Assembly: GCF_003967555.1 (NCBI RefSeq)
Contig: NZ_BIFS01000002.1
Location: 1,178,001-1,242,000 of the forward strand
Direction: 5' to 3'
DNA from: Dictyobacter kobayashii
GTDB lineage: Bacteria; Chloroflexota; Ktedonobacteria; Ktedonobacterales; Ktedonobacteraceae
DNA: 64,000 nt
This document shows, in pieces, positions 36,466-45,746 of the stretch. Position 1 is the first letter of the stretch. Each line of letters begins with the position of its first letter. Made by a program: the position numbers and the translations under genes. Under the pieces are notes generated by a model. That model did no database searches. It was not told the origin of the DNA and was given only the letters and a program-made list of their open reading frames with translations.

Positions 36466-36960
36466 ATGAAAAAGCAATCGTCTCCTACCTGGCTCAAGGC
36501 GCTCCCCTTCGTGGGCGGGTGCATGGCCATTGGTTTTTTGGGAAGTTTTCTGGGAGGAGCCTGGAAAGCGCAGCCCTGGTATGATGAGAGTCCCAAACCT
36601 CCGCTGTGGCCGCCTCAATGGGTCTTTCCAACCGTCTGGGTGGGCAATTACACACTGATGGGGAGCGCACTCTTCCAGGTGTGGCAGCAGCAGAAGAGCA
36701 AATCCATTGCCGGACCACTGACAGTTTTCGGCCTCCATCTACTCCACAACGTCTCGTTCATTCCCATCGTCTACCGACTCAAACAGAAATCTGTGTATGT
36801 GCTGATGGATATCATCGGCCTGGGTTCCGGCTTTGTGACCACGCTCTTGTTTGCCCGCGTATCGAAGAGAGCCGGGCTGCTGATGGTGCCGTATCTGGGA
36901 TGGCTAGGTTTTACCACCTTCATTAAAGTAGCGTGGTGGCGAATGAATACCAAAAAGTGA
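36466..36960 (+). CDS. tspO: TspO/MBR family protein
   Basis: 164 residues from ATG 36466. Five membrane helices with the family pattern: PWYDESPKPPLWPPQWVFPT, VWVGNYTLMGSALFQVW, LHNVSFIPI. TspO proteins bind porphyrins and can degrade protoporphyrin IX. Third gene of the TetR-controlled operon, 16 bases after the previous stop. Confidence 0.88.
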   Translation: MKKQSSPTWLKALPFVGGCMAIGFLGSFLGGAWKAQPWYDESPKPPLWPPQWVFPTVWVGNYTLMGSALFQVWQQQKSKSIAGPLTVFGLHLLHNVSFIPIVYRLKQKSVYVLMDIIGLGSGFVTTLLFARVSKRAGLLMVPYLGWLGFTTFIKVAWWRMNTKK

Positions 36961-37491
36961 GGCCCCAACACCCCGGATGAGGACAAGCCCATATCATTCA
37001 TTTAATCGAATATATTAATTCAAGCTTCCGACAATTGTGTCATGGACAAGTACAATTTTCATGCAAAGATTGAGAAACATCATCTGCTGGTTTGTATGCG
37101 TCCATCTATATATTTTTAGTACAGTGTCGCAATCATTACATTCGCAAACCTGTGAGAGAATAGATAATGGCAAGGCTGACTGCTTATGCTAAAAAAGTGG
37201 TAGAGCGATAAAAATACATACTATGCATTAGACCTATTTGTGATAGCAGAATCTTAATATATTACTCCAGTTGCTCTAGCTCAATCATCATTCTTTAATG
37301 CTATTTTCTGCGCTGGAAAAAATATTAACAATTAATATGTAGCTAACCTATAGATAATATGTAAATAATGTTTTTATGGTACAATTTTCCAGAACAGAAA
37401 AAAATAAACATCCCGATCTACTCCTTCTCTGCCAAAGGAGACCTCCCCTCATTAAGTAAAGGATAGTTTCTGTTCAGCTAAGGAGCTTTAC
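36961..37491. other. AT-rich intergenic region without a recognised gene
   Basis: 531 bases, strongly AT-rich from about 37180 on. No ORF with a plausible start and no strong inverted repeat seen. It must hold the promoter of the secreted protein at 37492; none can be picked safely. Confidence 0.4.
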
Positions 37492-38763
37492 ATGCGAAGG
37501 CGCGTCATTCTGGCCCTTGTAGCTGTGCTTCTGGTAGCACTGGTGGGTATAGGCTCTATATACGGTGTAATACCGTTTACCCAACAAGTACAAGGAGAAA
37601 AGCATCAGCCAGCCCCCATCAAGGATACTGATACAGATCAGGAAACCCTCAACAAAAATCCGCTTAGTACCAGCGGATCTTGCGGAGTTGAGCGCTGGGC
37701 GGTCAAGACTGGCACTGATGCTGATGTTGGTAAGATCAATCTCCAATCTGTGACACAGACCACGATTGCCACCTTATCGGCACTAACTATCCCGGGTAGC
37801 CTGCCATCCAACAACCGTATTCAGCCGACCGAGACCACTGTATTTCAACTGCACGACACACTGACCCAGTACAAGCTGGAAAGTGACTCTGACTATCACC
37901 TGATCGTTGCCGACGGCTCCGGCAATACGATGATCGTCGAGATCCCCGACCCGGCTTGCGTCGGTGCCTCCAGTCCATTGCTGCCCAGTATCAAGAAAGC
38001 TCGTGCCGCATTTGATGCCCGCTACACACCTAATGATACTTTCCAGTCAGCGAACGTGCCCGTGACAGTAACCGGTGTTGGATTTTTCGATTTCCTGCAT
38101 GGTCAGGCGGGAGTGGCCCCCAACGGTATCGAGCTACACGCGATACTCGATATCCAATTTGGAAGTGGGGGAACACCAACGCCAACACCTACGGGGGCGA
38201 CACCAACTCCTACACCTATTGGAGCAACGCCCACGCCCACACCGATTGGAGTAACACCCACGCCTACACCCATCGGGATGACACCAACGGCTACCCCCAC
38301 CAGCGGCAATCTAATCCAAAACGGTGGCTTTGAGACAAGTGGGAACTGGACCTACACGGGAACGACCTTGCCAACGCGTTCGACAACCCGTGCCCACAGT
38401 GGGACTTATTCGTTGCGTGTTGGCGCTACCAGTAACCAACAGGGAGATTCAATCGCTACCCAGATGGTCTCCATTCCTAGCTCATCCACAAGTGCAGCGC
38501 TAAGTTTCTACTACTGGCCTACTACCAATGATACCAGCCCTTATTCCTGGCAAGAGACTGATATCGTCAATAGTAGCGGACAGGTGATCCAGCAACTCTT
38601 CCAGAAGACCACCAACGATCGCGCCTGGGTATACATGAATTTTGATCTATCCAGCTATGCTGGTCAGACAATTGGCATACGGTTCCTGGATCATGAGAGC
38701 GCTGGTAGCGGCTCCTACTACGGATACATGTATGTGGATGATGTAACCTTATCTGTAAACTAA
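37492..38763 (+). CDS. Secreted protein with Pro-Thr linker and C-terminal carbohydrate-binding-like domain
   Basis: 423 residues from ATG 37492 (TAAGGAG upstream). Signal peptide or anchor MRRRVILALVAVLLVALVGI. An N-terminal globular domain (about 60-225) has SCGVERWAVKTGTD, DYHLIVADGSGNTMIVEI and GVAPNGIELHAILDI, a type seen in several secreted bacterial proteins without known role. A linker of five GATPTPTPI-type repeats (about 222-275) follows, then a jelly-roll domain (NLIQNGGFETSGNW ... YVDDVTLSV) like family 4/9/22 carbohydrate-binding modules. The two Cys of the N-domain may pair. Probably binds cell-wall or plant polysaccharide. Confidence 0.75.
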   Translation: MRRRVILALVAVLLVALVGIGSIYGVIPFTQQVQGEKHQPAPIKDTDTDQETLNKNPLSTSGSCGVERWAVKTGTDADVGKINLQSVTQTTIATLSALTIPGSLPSNNRIQPTETTVFQLHDTLTQYKLESDSDYHLIVADGSGNTMIVEIPDPACVGASSPLLPSIKKARAAFDARYTPNDTFQSANVPVTVTGVGFFDFLHGQAGVAPNGIELHAILDIQFGSGGTPTPTPTGATPTPTPIGATPTPTPIGVTPTPTPIGMTPTATPTSGNLIQNGGFETSGNWTYTGTTLPTRSTTRAHSGTYSLRVGATSNQQGDSIATQMVSIPSSSTSAALSFYYWPTTNDTSPYSWQETDIVNSSGQVIQQLFQKTTNDRAWVYMNFDLSSYAGQTIGIRFLDHESAGSGSYYGYMYVDDVTLSVN

Positions 38764-38811
38764 GCTTTCTTTCGCAATACCGTCACAAGGGATGGCCCAT
38801 ATTTATCTCCC

Positions 38812-38856
38812 TTGACACAAGTGTTACTAGTATGCTAGCATACTAGTAACACTTGT
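38812..38856 (+). promoter_or_regulatory. Promoter with a 40-bp perfect palindrome (RHH operator candidate)
   Basis: -35 TTGACA 38812-38817; -10 TAGCAT 38836-38841 is weak. A perfect 40-bp palindrome (38817-38856, half site ACAAGTGTTACTAGTATGCT) covers the spacer and -10. Ribbon-helix-helix proteins bind such inverted repeats cooperatively, and the next gene encodes one. Confidence 0.85.
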
Positions 38857-38880
38857 TATTATGAAGGAAAGGGCTACAGA

Positions 38881-39432
38881 GTGAAAGAGGCTAAACAGCA
38901 GTTTAATGTCTACCTGGCGCCGGATACCATTAAACAAATGAAGCACCGCGCGATCGATGAGCAACTTTCTTTGTCCGATCTGGTAGAGAAAATTTTCACA
39001 GCATATCTGGCGGAAAACGCCGAAGAGGATGGCACTCAAGCTCCAGCAGTGGCCGCACAACAAAAGGAGAAGCTGAACTTACAGCCTTTAATCCATGTCA
39101 ATGATATGGGTAAGGCTCTGGATTTCTATAGCAAACTTGGCGCGACTATCCTACATGGCAGTCGAGATGGAGATTGGGCCTTATTGCGACTGGGCAGCAC
39201 GGAGCTGGGTCTACTGGCTCACCCGGCCAATCCAGAGCAGAATGAGGGGCGGGTCGAACTCAATTTTGAATATAGTGCCTCGCTGGAAGAGCTAGAGAAA
39301 AAACTACGAGCAGCTGGCGTAACTATCGCACGCCCAACCGGCGATGAAGGCTTTGGCTATCAGCTTCAGTTAGAAGATCCAGATGGCATGTTAGTAAAAA
39401 TTAATCAACTGGACCCAGAACTGTACAATTAA
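38881..39432 (+). CDS. Ribbon-helix-helix DNA-binding domain fused to a VOC/glyoxalase domain
   Basis: 183 residues from GTG 38881 (GAAGGAAAGGG upstream). Residues 1-42 are a ribbon-helix-helix (QQFNVYLAPDTIKQMKHRAI, LSLSDLVEKIFTAYL). After a short linker, about 65-180 form a vicinal oxygen chelate fold (LIHVNDMGKALDFYSKLGAT, GDWALLRLGSTELGLL, YQLQLEDPDGMLVKI). The VOC part may sense a ligand and change DNA binding, making a one-component regulator, or be an enzyme that represses its own gene. A perfect 40-bp palindrome in the promoter supports autoregulation. Confidence 0.82.
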   Translation: MKEAKQQFNVYLAPDTIKQMKHRAIDEQLSLSDLVEKIFTAYLAENAEEDGTQAPAVAAQQKEKLNLQPLIHVNDMGKALDFYSKLGATILHGSRDGDWALLRLGSTELGLLAHPANPEQNEGRVELNFEYSASLEELEKKLRAAGVTIARPTGDEGFGYQLQLEDPDGMLVKINQLDPELYN

Positions 39433-39639
39433 TATGCGGGCCACCAGACAGGCAAAATACCCATATATAGTCCCATCTCTAGATGGTAAAATATACATGG
39501 ATATTTCGTCTACATATAATCTTAGAACTTCGCCTCTTTTACTATTCACTGGCGAAGTTCTATATGCTATAGTAGAGGCATAAACAAAAAATTTAGCATC
39601 TTTTCACCTTCTCAGAGCCGAGGAGGAAAGACAAGGAAG

Positions 39640-39888
39640 ATGAAGATGAATAACACATTTGACATGCTACAAAACCTCTTTTCCCAGGACTTACAAGAAT
39701 TGCAGCATTTACGGAAACGTGGCTGGTTTGTGCTTCCGATGTCACGCATAGTGAAAGAGGAACACATTGGCCGTTGCTGTTACCTGGCTGAAGAATTCCT
39801 CAGCAGTGAAGAGCTCCAAACCCTCAAAAAAGACCTGGGACTTAATGAGCGCCAATGGCACACTTATAAGACGAAAATCTCGCAGTAG
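39640..39888 (+). CDS. Small hypothetical protein
   Basis: 82 residues from ATG 39640 (ATG 39646 is an alternative); GAGGAGGAAAGA lies upstream. Predominantly helical, with RKRGWFVLPM, CCYLAEEFLSSEELQTLKKD and ERQWHTYKTKI. No signal or membrane segment. Family not recognised; the good ribosome-binding site supports it as real. Confidence 0.55.
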   Translation: MKMNNTFDMLQNLFSQDLQELQHLRKRGWFVLPMSRIVKEEHIGRCCYLAEEFLSSEELQTLKKDLGLNERQWHTYKTKISQ

Positions 39889-40182
39889 ATAAATTATACA
39901 TTGCGTAGATAAATTTTTATTTAAACGCCTCGCTCAATAAGGTCTAATGTACCACTAGCGGTATCGATCACCAGGTCATGGACAGGATTCCTGGGAAGAT
40001 AAGGGCTGCTGCAAGAAACCTCGTGCCTAATATGACGCCAGACAGAAGGTAGAAATAAAGCATTTTCGCAGTTGTACGCATAATGAAATTAACAGATCAG
40101 CTAAGTAGAAACCATTTGTGTTGATCTACAGTGATGAAGACAGAAGACTATATGGACTATTTTTCTGGAAAGAGGATTTCTG

Positions 40183-41166
40183 ATGCGTACAATTGCAATT
40201 GAAGAACATTTCCTGGCGAGTGGGTTTAAAGAGGTGCTGGCTCACAACGCTACCGGGCAAGGGGCAGGCCCAAGCCCAACCATGATGGCCGGGATACAGG
40301 ACAAACTAAGCGATCTGGGTGCAACACGCTTAAAAGATATGGATGCCGCTGGCATTGATCTACAGGTAATCTCCCACACCGCAATGAGTGATATGGCGAT
40401 CTCCAACGAGCAGGAGGTTAGCCTGGCACAAGAGGCCAATAATCAGCTGGCGGCGGCTATCGCCAGATATCCAGAGCGTTTTGCTGGCTTTGCCACCTTG
40501 CCAATGAGAACACCAGCCGCTGCCGCTGATGAATTGGAAAGAACGGTACGCAAACTTGGCTTTAAAGCCGCCATGATCAACGGCACCACCCAGGGACGTT
40601 TCCTGGATGATCCTATATTCCTGCCAATCCTGGAGCGAGCCACCGCCCTGGAGGTACCAATCTATATTCATCCAGCCGAACCACCGGCCGAGGTCCGCAA
40701 AGCCTATTACAGTGGCTTTGAGCCAGCTATCGCATTTCCTTTAGCAACGGCCGGTTGGGGCTGGCACTCCGAGGTAGGTATCCACTCCCTACGCCTGATC
40801 CTGGCTGGTGTTTTTGACCGCTTCCCCAACCTGCAGATCATTATCGGCCATATGGGAGAGATGATCCCATTTATGCTGGATCGCATCAACAATGTCCTGA
40901 CCCCGGCGGCCCGGCACCTCAAGCGACCAATCCCTGAATACTTCTTACAGAACTTCACCATTACTACCAGCGGATTTTTTACCGATCCACCTCTGTTGCT
41001 CGCCCTGCAAACGCTGGGCGCGGACCGCATCATCTTTTCAGTCGACTATCCATACAGCAGCAACGAACAGGGACGCGAATTCCTGAATCATGCAGCGATC
41101 AGTCCGGCCGATAAAGAAAAGATCAGCCACTTGAACGCTGAACGGATATTGCGGTTAAGACAATAA
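40183..41166 (+). CDS. Amidohydrolase_2 family protein (ACMSD/gamma-resorcylate decarboxylase-like)
   Basis: 327 residues from ATG 40183 (AAAGAGGA upstream). Starts TIAIEEHFLA, where the usual metal site H/E-x-H appears as EEH. Further motifs are IYIHPAEPP (metal His), IIIGHMGEMIPFMLDRI (metal/catalytic His) and IIFSVDYPYSS (catalytic Asp). This set matches non-oxidative aromatic decarboxylases (2,3-dihydroxybenzoate, gamma-resorcylate) rather than true amide hydrolases. Monocistronic, closed by a hairpin. Confidence 0.85.
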   Translation: MRTIAIEEHFLASGFKEVLAHNATGQGAGPSPTMMAGIQDKLSDLGATRLKDMDAAGIDLQVISHTAMSDMAISNEQEVSLAQEANNQLAAAIARYPERFAGFATLPMRTPAAAADELERTVRKLGFKAAMINGTTQGRFLDDPIFLPILERATALEVPIYIHPAEPPAEVRKAYYSGFEPAIAFPLATAGWGWHSEVGIHSLRLILAGVFDRFPNLQIIIGHMGEMIPFMLDRINNVLTPAARHLKRPIPEYFLQNFTITTSGFFTDPPLLLALQTLGADRIIFSVDYPYSSNEQGREFLNHAAISPADKEKISHLNAERILRLRQ

Positions 41167-41179
41167 TAGAAAGAAGAGA

Positions 41180-41224
41180 CCACCAACATGGAGTCTGGGT
41201 GGCTCTATGTTGGTGGCTTCTTTT
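41180..41224. terminator. Terminator hairpin
   Basis: Stem CCACCAACAT (41180-41189) with ATGTTGGTGG (41207-41216), then CTTCTTTT. It closes the amidohydrolase gene and lies before the end of the convergent GH43 gene. Confidence 0.8.
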
Positions 41225-41247
41225 AAAAGGAATGTTGGTGAATAAAA

Positions 41248-42312
41248 TTACTCACCTGAAGGTGGATTAAGGGGCTGCTTCAAGCTAACCGGGACGCCAA
41301 AATTGGGACTACCATCAGCATTCCAGGTAAAGGGCTGGGCACGCACCTCACGTCCATCATAAGTGAAGTCAGCCGAGGTCTTAGCGTGATACACCATCCA
41401 GGACTGCTTGCCATCCGGTGAAGTAGTAAAATGGGCGCGACCAGGACCAAAGACGCCATTATCGCTACTATATTCAAAGACTGGTCCCTTTTTATGCCAG
41501 GAACTACTCTCCAGCGGGTCTCCGCCTTGATAGGTCATCAAGCCCAGGCAATAATTATAATTACCAGTATCGCTGGCCGAATAAACAATAAATGTTTTAC
41601 CATCGTGATATAGTGCTTCGGGGCCTTCAGCCACGGGATAGGTGGAGTGAGCCTGGAAACCCTGCTCCCAGGGCTGATCAGGATCAATAATTAAACGTGG
41701 CTTCCCACTGACGGTCAGGGGATCACTCATCGGAGCCAGGTACGTAGCATTTGTACCCCGCTCCAGCACATACATCATATAGAGCTTGCCATTCAACTGC
41801 AGAATTGAAGCATCGATAGCAGTTTCATTAGCGGTACCGGTTAATTGACCTTTATAGACATAAGGACCCAGCGGATCAGAACCCTGACTCTGCAATACAT
41901 AGATACGATGATCTTCATTCTTATCGGTAAGGGCCGCAGTGAAATAGACGAACCAGTGACTGCTTCCTTGATAATCCAGCAAAAACATCGAGGGAGACCA
42001 GACCTGGAAAGCGGGCTCGCCGGTCGCTGGCGTCCAGATGGTTTTCGCAGAATGGCCCACGTCCTCCAAACGAGGTGAGTGCCAGATCTCCAGCGAATTT
42101 CCTGTATGCGTGCCGGTTAAATAATAGCTTTTATTATGATAAACAATAAAAGGATCGGCCACCGGGGCCAATGGATTATGGAGAGAGACAGCCGATGTTG
42201 ACATAGATTTAGTCGATGATGCACAGGCGATCACGAAAAAGCACAGCACTCCCAGTGCAAGAAAATGAATTCCGCGCCACCAACCCCTCTGTCTAGCAGA
42301 AGCCATATGCAT
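41248..42312 (-). CDS. GH43 family glycosidase, lipoprotein (arabinanase/arabinofuranosidase-like)
   Basis: 354 residues from ATG 42312 (ATG 42306 has better spacing to AAAGGAAA). A signal with lipobox FFVIAC at about 25-30 predicts a membrane-anchored lipoprotein. Five-bladed propeller residues of GH43: PVADPFIVYHN (catalytic base Asp), TAIDASILQLNG (pKa-modulating Asp) and PVAEGPEALYHDG (acid Glu). Substrate is probably arabinan or arabinoxylan oligosaccharides. Last gene of the sugar-utilisation operon. Confidence 0.88.
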   Translation of the reverse strand: MHMASARQRGWWRGIHFLALGVLCFFVIACASSTKSMSTSAVSLHNPLAPVADPFIVYHNKSYYLTGTHTGNSLEIWHSPRLEDVGHSAKTIWTPATGEPAFQVWSPSMFLLDYQGSSHWFVYFTAALTDKNEDHRIYVLQSQGSDPLGPYVYKGQLTGTANETAIDASILQLNGKLYMMYVLERGTNATYLAPMSDPLTVSGKPRLIIDPDQPWEQGFQAHSTYPVAEGPEALYHDGKTFIVYSASDTGNYNYCLGLMTYQGGDPLESSSWHKKGPVFEYSSDNGVFGPGRAHFTTSPDGKQSWMVYHAKTSADFTYDGREVRAQPFTWNADGSPNFGVPVSLKQPLNPPSGE

Positions 42313-42388
42313 CTTTTCCTTTCATAATAATTGGGTGCAGAGAGAGGAGCAGACACAAAAGACTCCTCCCCCTGCTGTAACAGGCCGG

Positions 42389-43450
42389 CTAATAATTGCC
42401 AAAGTTAATCTTGATAGCACCATCAATGTTCACCACCACCCCAACCTCATTCGAATTGTTATAGCCCGTCTGATAAATGGCCGGCCAGGTCTGGGTCGCG
42501 CCCTGGAAGGCTGGTGGATCATTGAGATACCAGCTCTGACCATTATCATCACTAATCGAGATCTGATTAGTAGAAGCCGAACTAACCAGGATACGACCCG
42601 AAGAGAGCACCGTCACATAGGGTCCGCTCTGCTGATTGGCGAGGGTAGAGCCTAGATCATTCGACCAGGTTGTCCCATCGCTAGAAAACTTATAATGGAT
42701 ATTGCAGTTATCGGTGCCACAAACTTCAAAGACCAGTATATACTGTCCATTCGCCATGCGCGCAAAGCCAGGCATACCCGGCCGAGCAGAGCCAGGCTGC
42801 GCCGCCGCATAGATCTCTGGCCCCCAGGTCTGCCCCTCATCGCAAGAGACACGTTCAGAAACAACCTGACTGTAGGATGGGTTGTCATCGGCATGCTTCT
42901 CGTTGGCATAGAAGCCCGCCACACAGCCATTCGGCAAGACATATAGGAATGGCTCCCAGAGACCACGATCGAAGCGCCCATTTGAATTGGGATTGGTATC
43001 CAACTGGCTCACAAAGTTCCACTGATAGCCACCATCGGTGCTCTTAACAATCGGCAGACCATACCAGTTCAGATCCGACTGCCGATTGCGCATGGCCATC
43101 AAGATATCCCCATTGGGCATCTGCACCATCTGAGACTGCTCCTGAATATGTCCATCTGGCGAAGGGATACTACCAATTTCGGTATAGGTAGGATTGGCAG
43201 GATTACTACGAGCAACTTTAATCACAGGTGAACCACCAGAAGGATATTCGGTATAGGTAACGAGGTTATCCCCTTGCTGATCCCAGGGCAGCATACGTCC
43301 CCAGCCAGGGCTATTATTCGAGCTAACGGTACTGATCGTAAACCAGCTAATAGGGCCCGCAGCCTGCGCGGACGCAAAGGGAGCAAAAGCGAATACGATG
43401 CCTAACAGGGGCAAGAGCAGCACGCGCCATTGCCGTGTGAACTTTTGCAT
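42389..43450 (-). CDS. Secreted sialidase-fold glycosidase (GH93/GH33-like)
   Basis: About 353 residues; ATG 43450 chosen because AAGGAGG sits about 10 bases upstream (ATG 43459 is too close). Signal peptide VLLLPLLGIVFAFAPFASAQA. Six-bladed propeller with Asp-box-like elements (KSTDGGYQWNF, SCDEGQTWGPE, SSDGTTWSND, ISDDNGQSWYL). QEQSQMVQMPNGDILMAMRN and RGLWEPFLYVLPNG resemble GH93 exo-arabinanases, which share the sialidase fold. The adjacent GH43 supports arabinan as substrate; a true sialidase is less likely. Confidence 0.75.
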   Translation of the reverse strand: MQKFTRQWRVLLLPLLGIVFAFAPFASAQAAGPISWFTISTVSSNNSPGWGRMLPWDQQGDNLVTYTEYPSGGSPVIKVARSNPANPTYTEIGSIPSPDGHIQEQSQMVQMPNGDILMAMRNRQSDLNWYGLPIVKSTDGGYQWNFVSQLDTNPNSNGRFDRGLWEPFLYVLPNGCVAGFYANEKHADDNPSYSQVVSERVSCDEGQTWGPEIYAAAQPGSARPGMPGFARMANGQYILVFEVCGTDNCNIHYKFSSDGTTWSNDLGSTLANQQSGPYVTVLSSGRILVSSASTNQISISDDNGQSWYLNDPPAFQGATQTWPAIYQTGYNNSNEVGVVVNIDGAIKINFGNY

Positions 43451-43536
43451 AGAAATCATTCCTCCTTGTTAGCCTGACGGTTTCATCAATGAAACGCACG
43501 ATACAACGACATCCTAAGATCCTTCATACAAACATT

Positions 43537-43683
43537 GCGAGGTGTAAAGCGGCCGCAAGGGCCGCACCTACATATATCCATTAAAGCGAGGTGTAAAGCG
43601 GCCGCAAGGGCCGCACCTACATATATCCATTAAAGCGAGGTGTAAAGCGGCCGCAAGGGCCGCACCTACGAGGCCTCACGGGC
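43537..43683. repeat. Three tandem copies of a 49-bp hairpin repeat
   Basis: Copies start at 43537, 43586 and 43635 with GCGAGGTGTAAAGCGGCCGC, each followed by AAGGGCCGCACCTAC. Within each, GCGGCC...GGCCGC and AGGTG...CACCT pair as a hairpin. The third copy supplies the TAG stop codon (43666-43668) of the GH2 gene, so the array reaches the end of the coding sequence. Confidence 0.9.
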
Positions 43684-45743
43684 GGATGCCATATCCAGGA
43701 AGGCATAGGCACAACAATGGCCATGCTGATCCAGGAGCTGCACATGCAAACGTCCGCGTGCCTGAGCCGAGGGCAGCTTAAAATGTAGGGTTTGCAGAGC
43801 AGTGATGGTATATGGATCGATATCCAGGGCCTGCTGATGGGCACCGGAACTATCATCCTCCCACCAATAGCGCAACTGACCATGGATAGATTGAGAACCC
43901 TGGTGCGAGATCTGATAAGGGATTGTCAGCTCGGCCTGCTCAACGATATAATCCAGACCAAAGCTATATGGAACCAGGTCAAAGATAATGACGGTATCCG
44001 CATTAATTACCTGAGCGGGATCATAGCCCAATGATTTGAGCTGTCGCCAGGCATTGTAGAGGCCGCCGAGCTCATATTCCACATCGTAGAGTTCGGTATA
44101 AATATAACCACTGATCGCATCATGGCGACGCAGCTCCTGTGTCTGCCAGCGGAAATACCAGCCACGCTCCTCGTCGCTGCTGCCCCCCACACCATACTCA
44201 CCATTCAGCAATGGTATCTCCTGGTGCTCATGGCCAGTCACGCACAACTGCGTCTCATACCAGTGATCCACACCCAGTTGATGGCCAAACCAGGTCGTAT
44301 TATCGCCGGCCAGGGCAGCCGTCACATCGCGCCAGCGCTGATTATCATTATCATAATAATGCCAATCCAGCACATCGGTCTTGACATGGTTCCAGCCCGA
44401 ATCATCGATAATCGGACGACTATGATCATGGGAGGCCAACAAATCATAGGCGCGGATCACCGCCTGCTGCTTCTCAACATCCAGGCCACTGCGCCAATCC
44501 AGGCCCCACTCCTCGTTGTAGATACCCATAGAATAATACTGGGATGATTATGATCGCGCTCAACCATCAGGGGCAGCTGCGACTCAAAGATAGCCGCGGC
44601 CTCCTCGGAGAAACGCCCATAGCAGGGAGGCTCAGCCCAGACCAGCAGGCCCAGGCGATCAGCCCAATAGAGCCAGAGCGGATCTTCAAGTTTGATATGT
44701 TTGCGCATCAGATTGAAGCCGGCCCGCAGCGCGATTTCCACATCCAGGCGCAGAGCCTCATCGTTAGGCGCGCTATAACCGCTTTCTGGCCAGTAGCCCT
44801 GCTCCAAAGCCCCACGGAGATACAAGCGCTCCCCATTCAACAGCAATCTCTTGCCCTGCACCTCAATAGAGCGCAGGCCAGAATAACACTTCACCTGGTC
44901 CGAGCCAGCCGGGCTCGTCAGCTTAAAGGTCACATAGTAGAGATGTGGGTCCCGGGGAGTCCAGAGGCGAGGCTGCTCAATCGGCAAAGTGACCTGAGCG
45001 ATACCAGCCTCAATCGGCACGACTTGCTCCGGCATCCCTTCAACCTGCACCGAAAGTTGCGCCTCAGACAGGGAAGATCCCTCAAGCTCTACACGCGCCT
45101 CAAACGCGCTCAACGCTTGAGCGGGAGAGAGGCGCACATGCCGGATATATGTCTCAGGGCGCCCCTCCAACCAGACCGTCTGCCAGATACCACTATTGGC
45201 TGTAAACGCGCATTCATAGTAATCATCCCTGGGCCGGCTGCCTTGCTTGCCATGGGGAATAGCAAGCTTATCCAATGGCGCCTCCACCCGCACAATCAAC
45301 TCACCGACTCCATTGCGCAAAGCAGCGGTAATATCAAAAGAGAAGGGAAGATAACCGCCCCGATGCTCACCAATCCACAATCCATTCACCCAGACCTGGC
45401 ATAGATAATGCACCGCGCCAAAGTGCAGGATAGTGCGCTCACGCGCCCATTCCTGCGGACGCTGCAGCCGCAAATGATACCAGCCAGCAGGAAGCCATTC
45501 CTGCCCCACCCCCGAAATCGCCGTCTCCCAGGCAAAAGGAACCTCGATCTGCTGTGACCAGCAAGCATTACCAGGCTCCTCCCAGCGCGCAGCCCGGCCC
45601 TGTTGGTCCGGATCAGGCAAAAAATCCCAGGAACCATTCAAGCAGAGCCAGCGCTGCGACCGATCAAAATCGGGGCGGGGATAGGCCTCACGGCGTCGAT
45701 ACTCTAACAACGAACTTTTTTTCTGCTCAGAATATATACCCAT
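43666..45743 (-). pseudogene. GH2 family glycosidase, split by a one-base frameshift
   Basis: First frame 45743-44457 (ATG 45743, AAGGG upstream) carries the jelly-roll sugar-binding domain (SQQIEVPFAWE, LHFGAVHYLCQVWVNGLWIG), the immunoglobulin-like domain and the start of the TIM barrel (LMRKHIKLEDP). The second frame (open 44529-43666) continues with the acid/base motif GIYNEEWG and the nucleophile LNGEYGVGG. One extra G in the run at 44525-44527 joins them as ILWGIYNEEWG (about 692 aa). Beta-galactosidase, glucuronidase or arabinosidase activity is possible. No signal peptide, so probably cytoplasmic, acting on imported oligosaccharides. Confidence 0.82.
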
Positions 45744-45746
45744 AAC

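Noticed and set aside
38861-38884. Seven-codon leader ORF overlapping the GTG start of the RHH-VOC gene
   Set aside because: It overlaps the ribosome-binding site and is too short to judge; coincidence is as likely.
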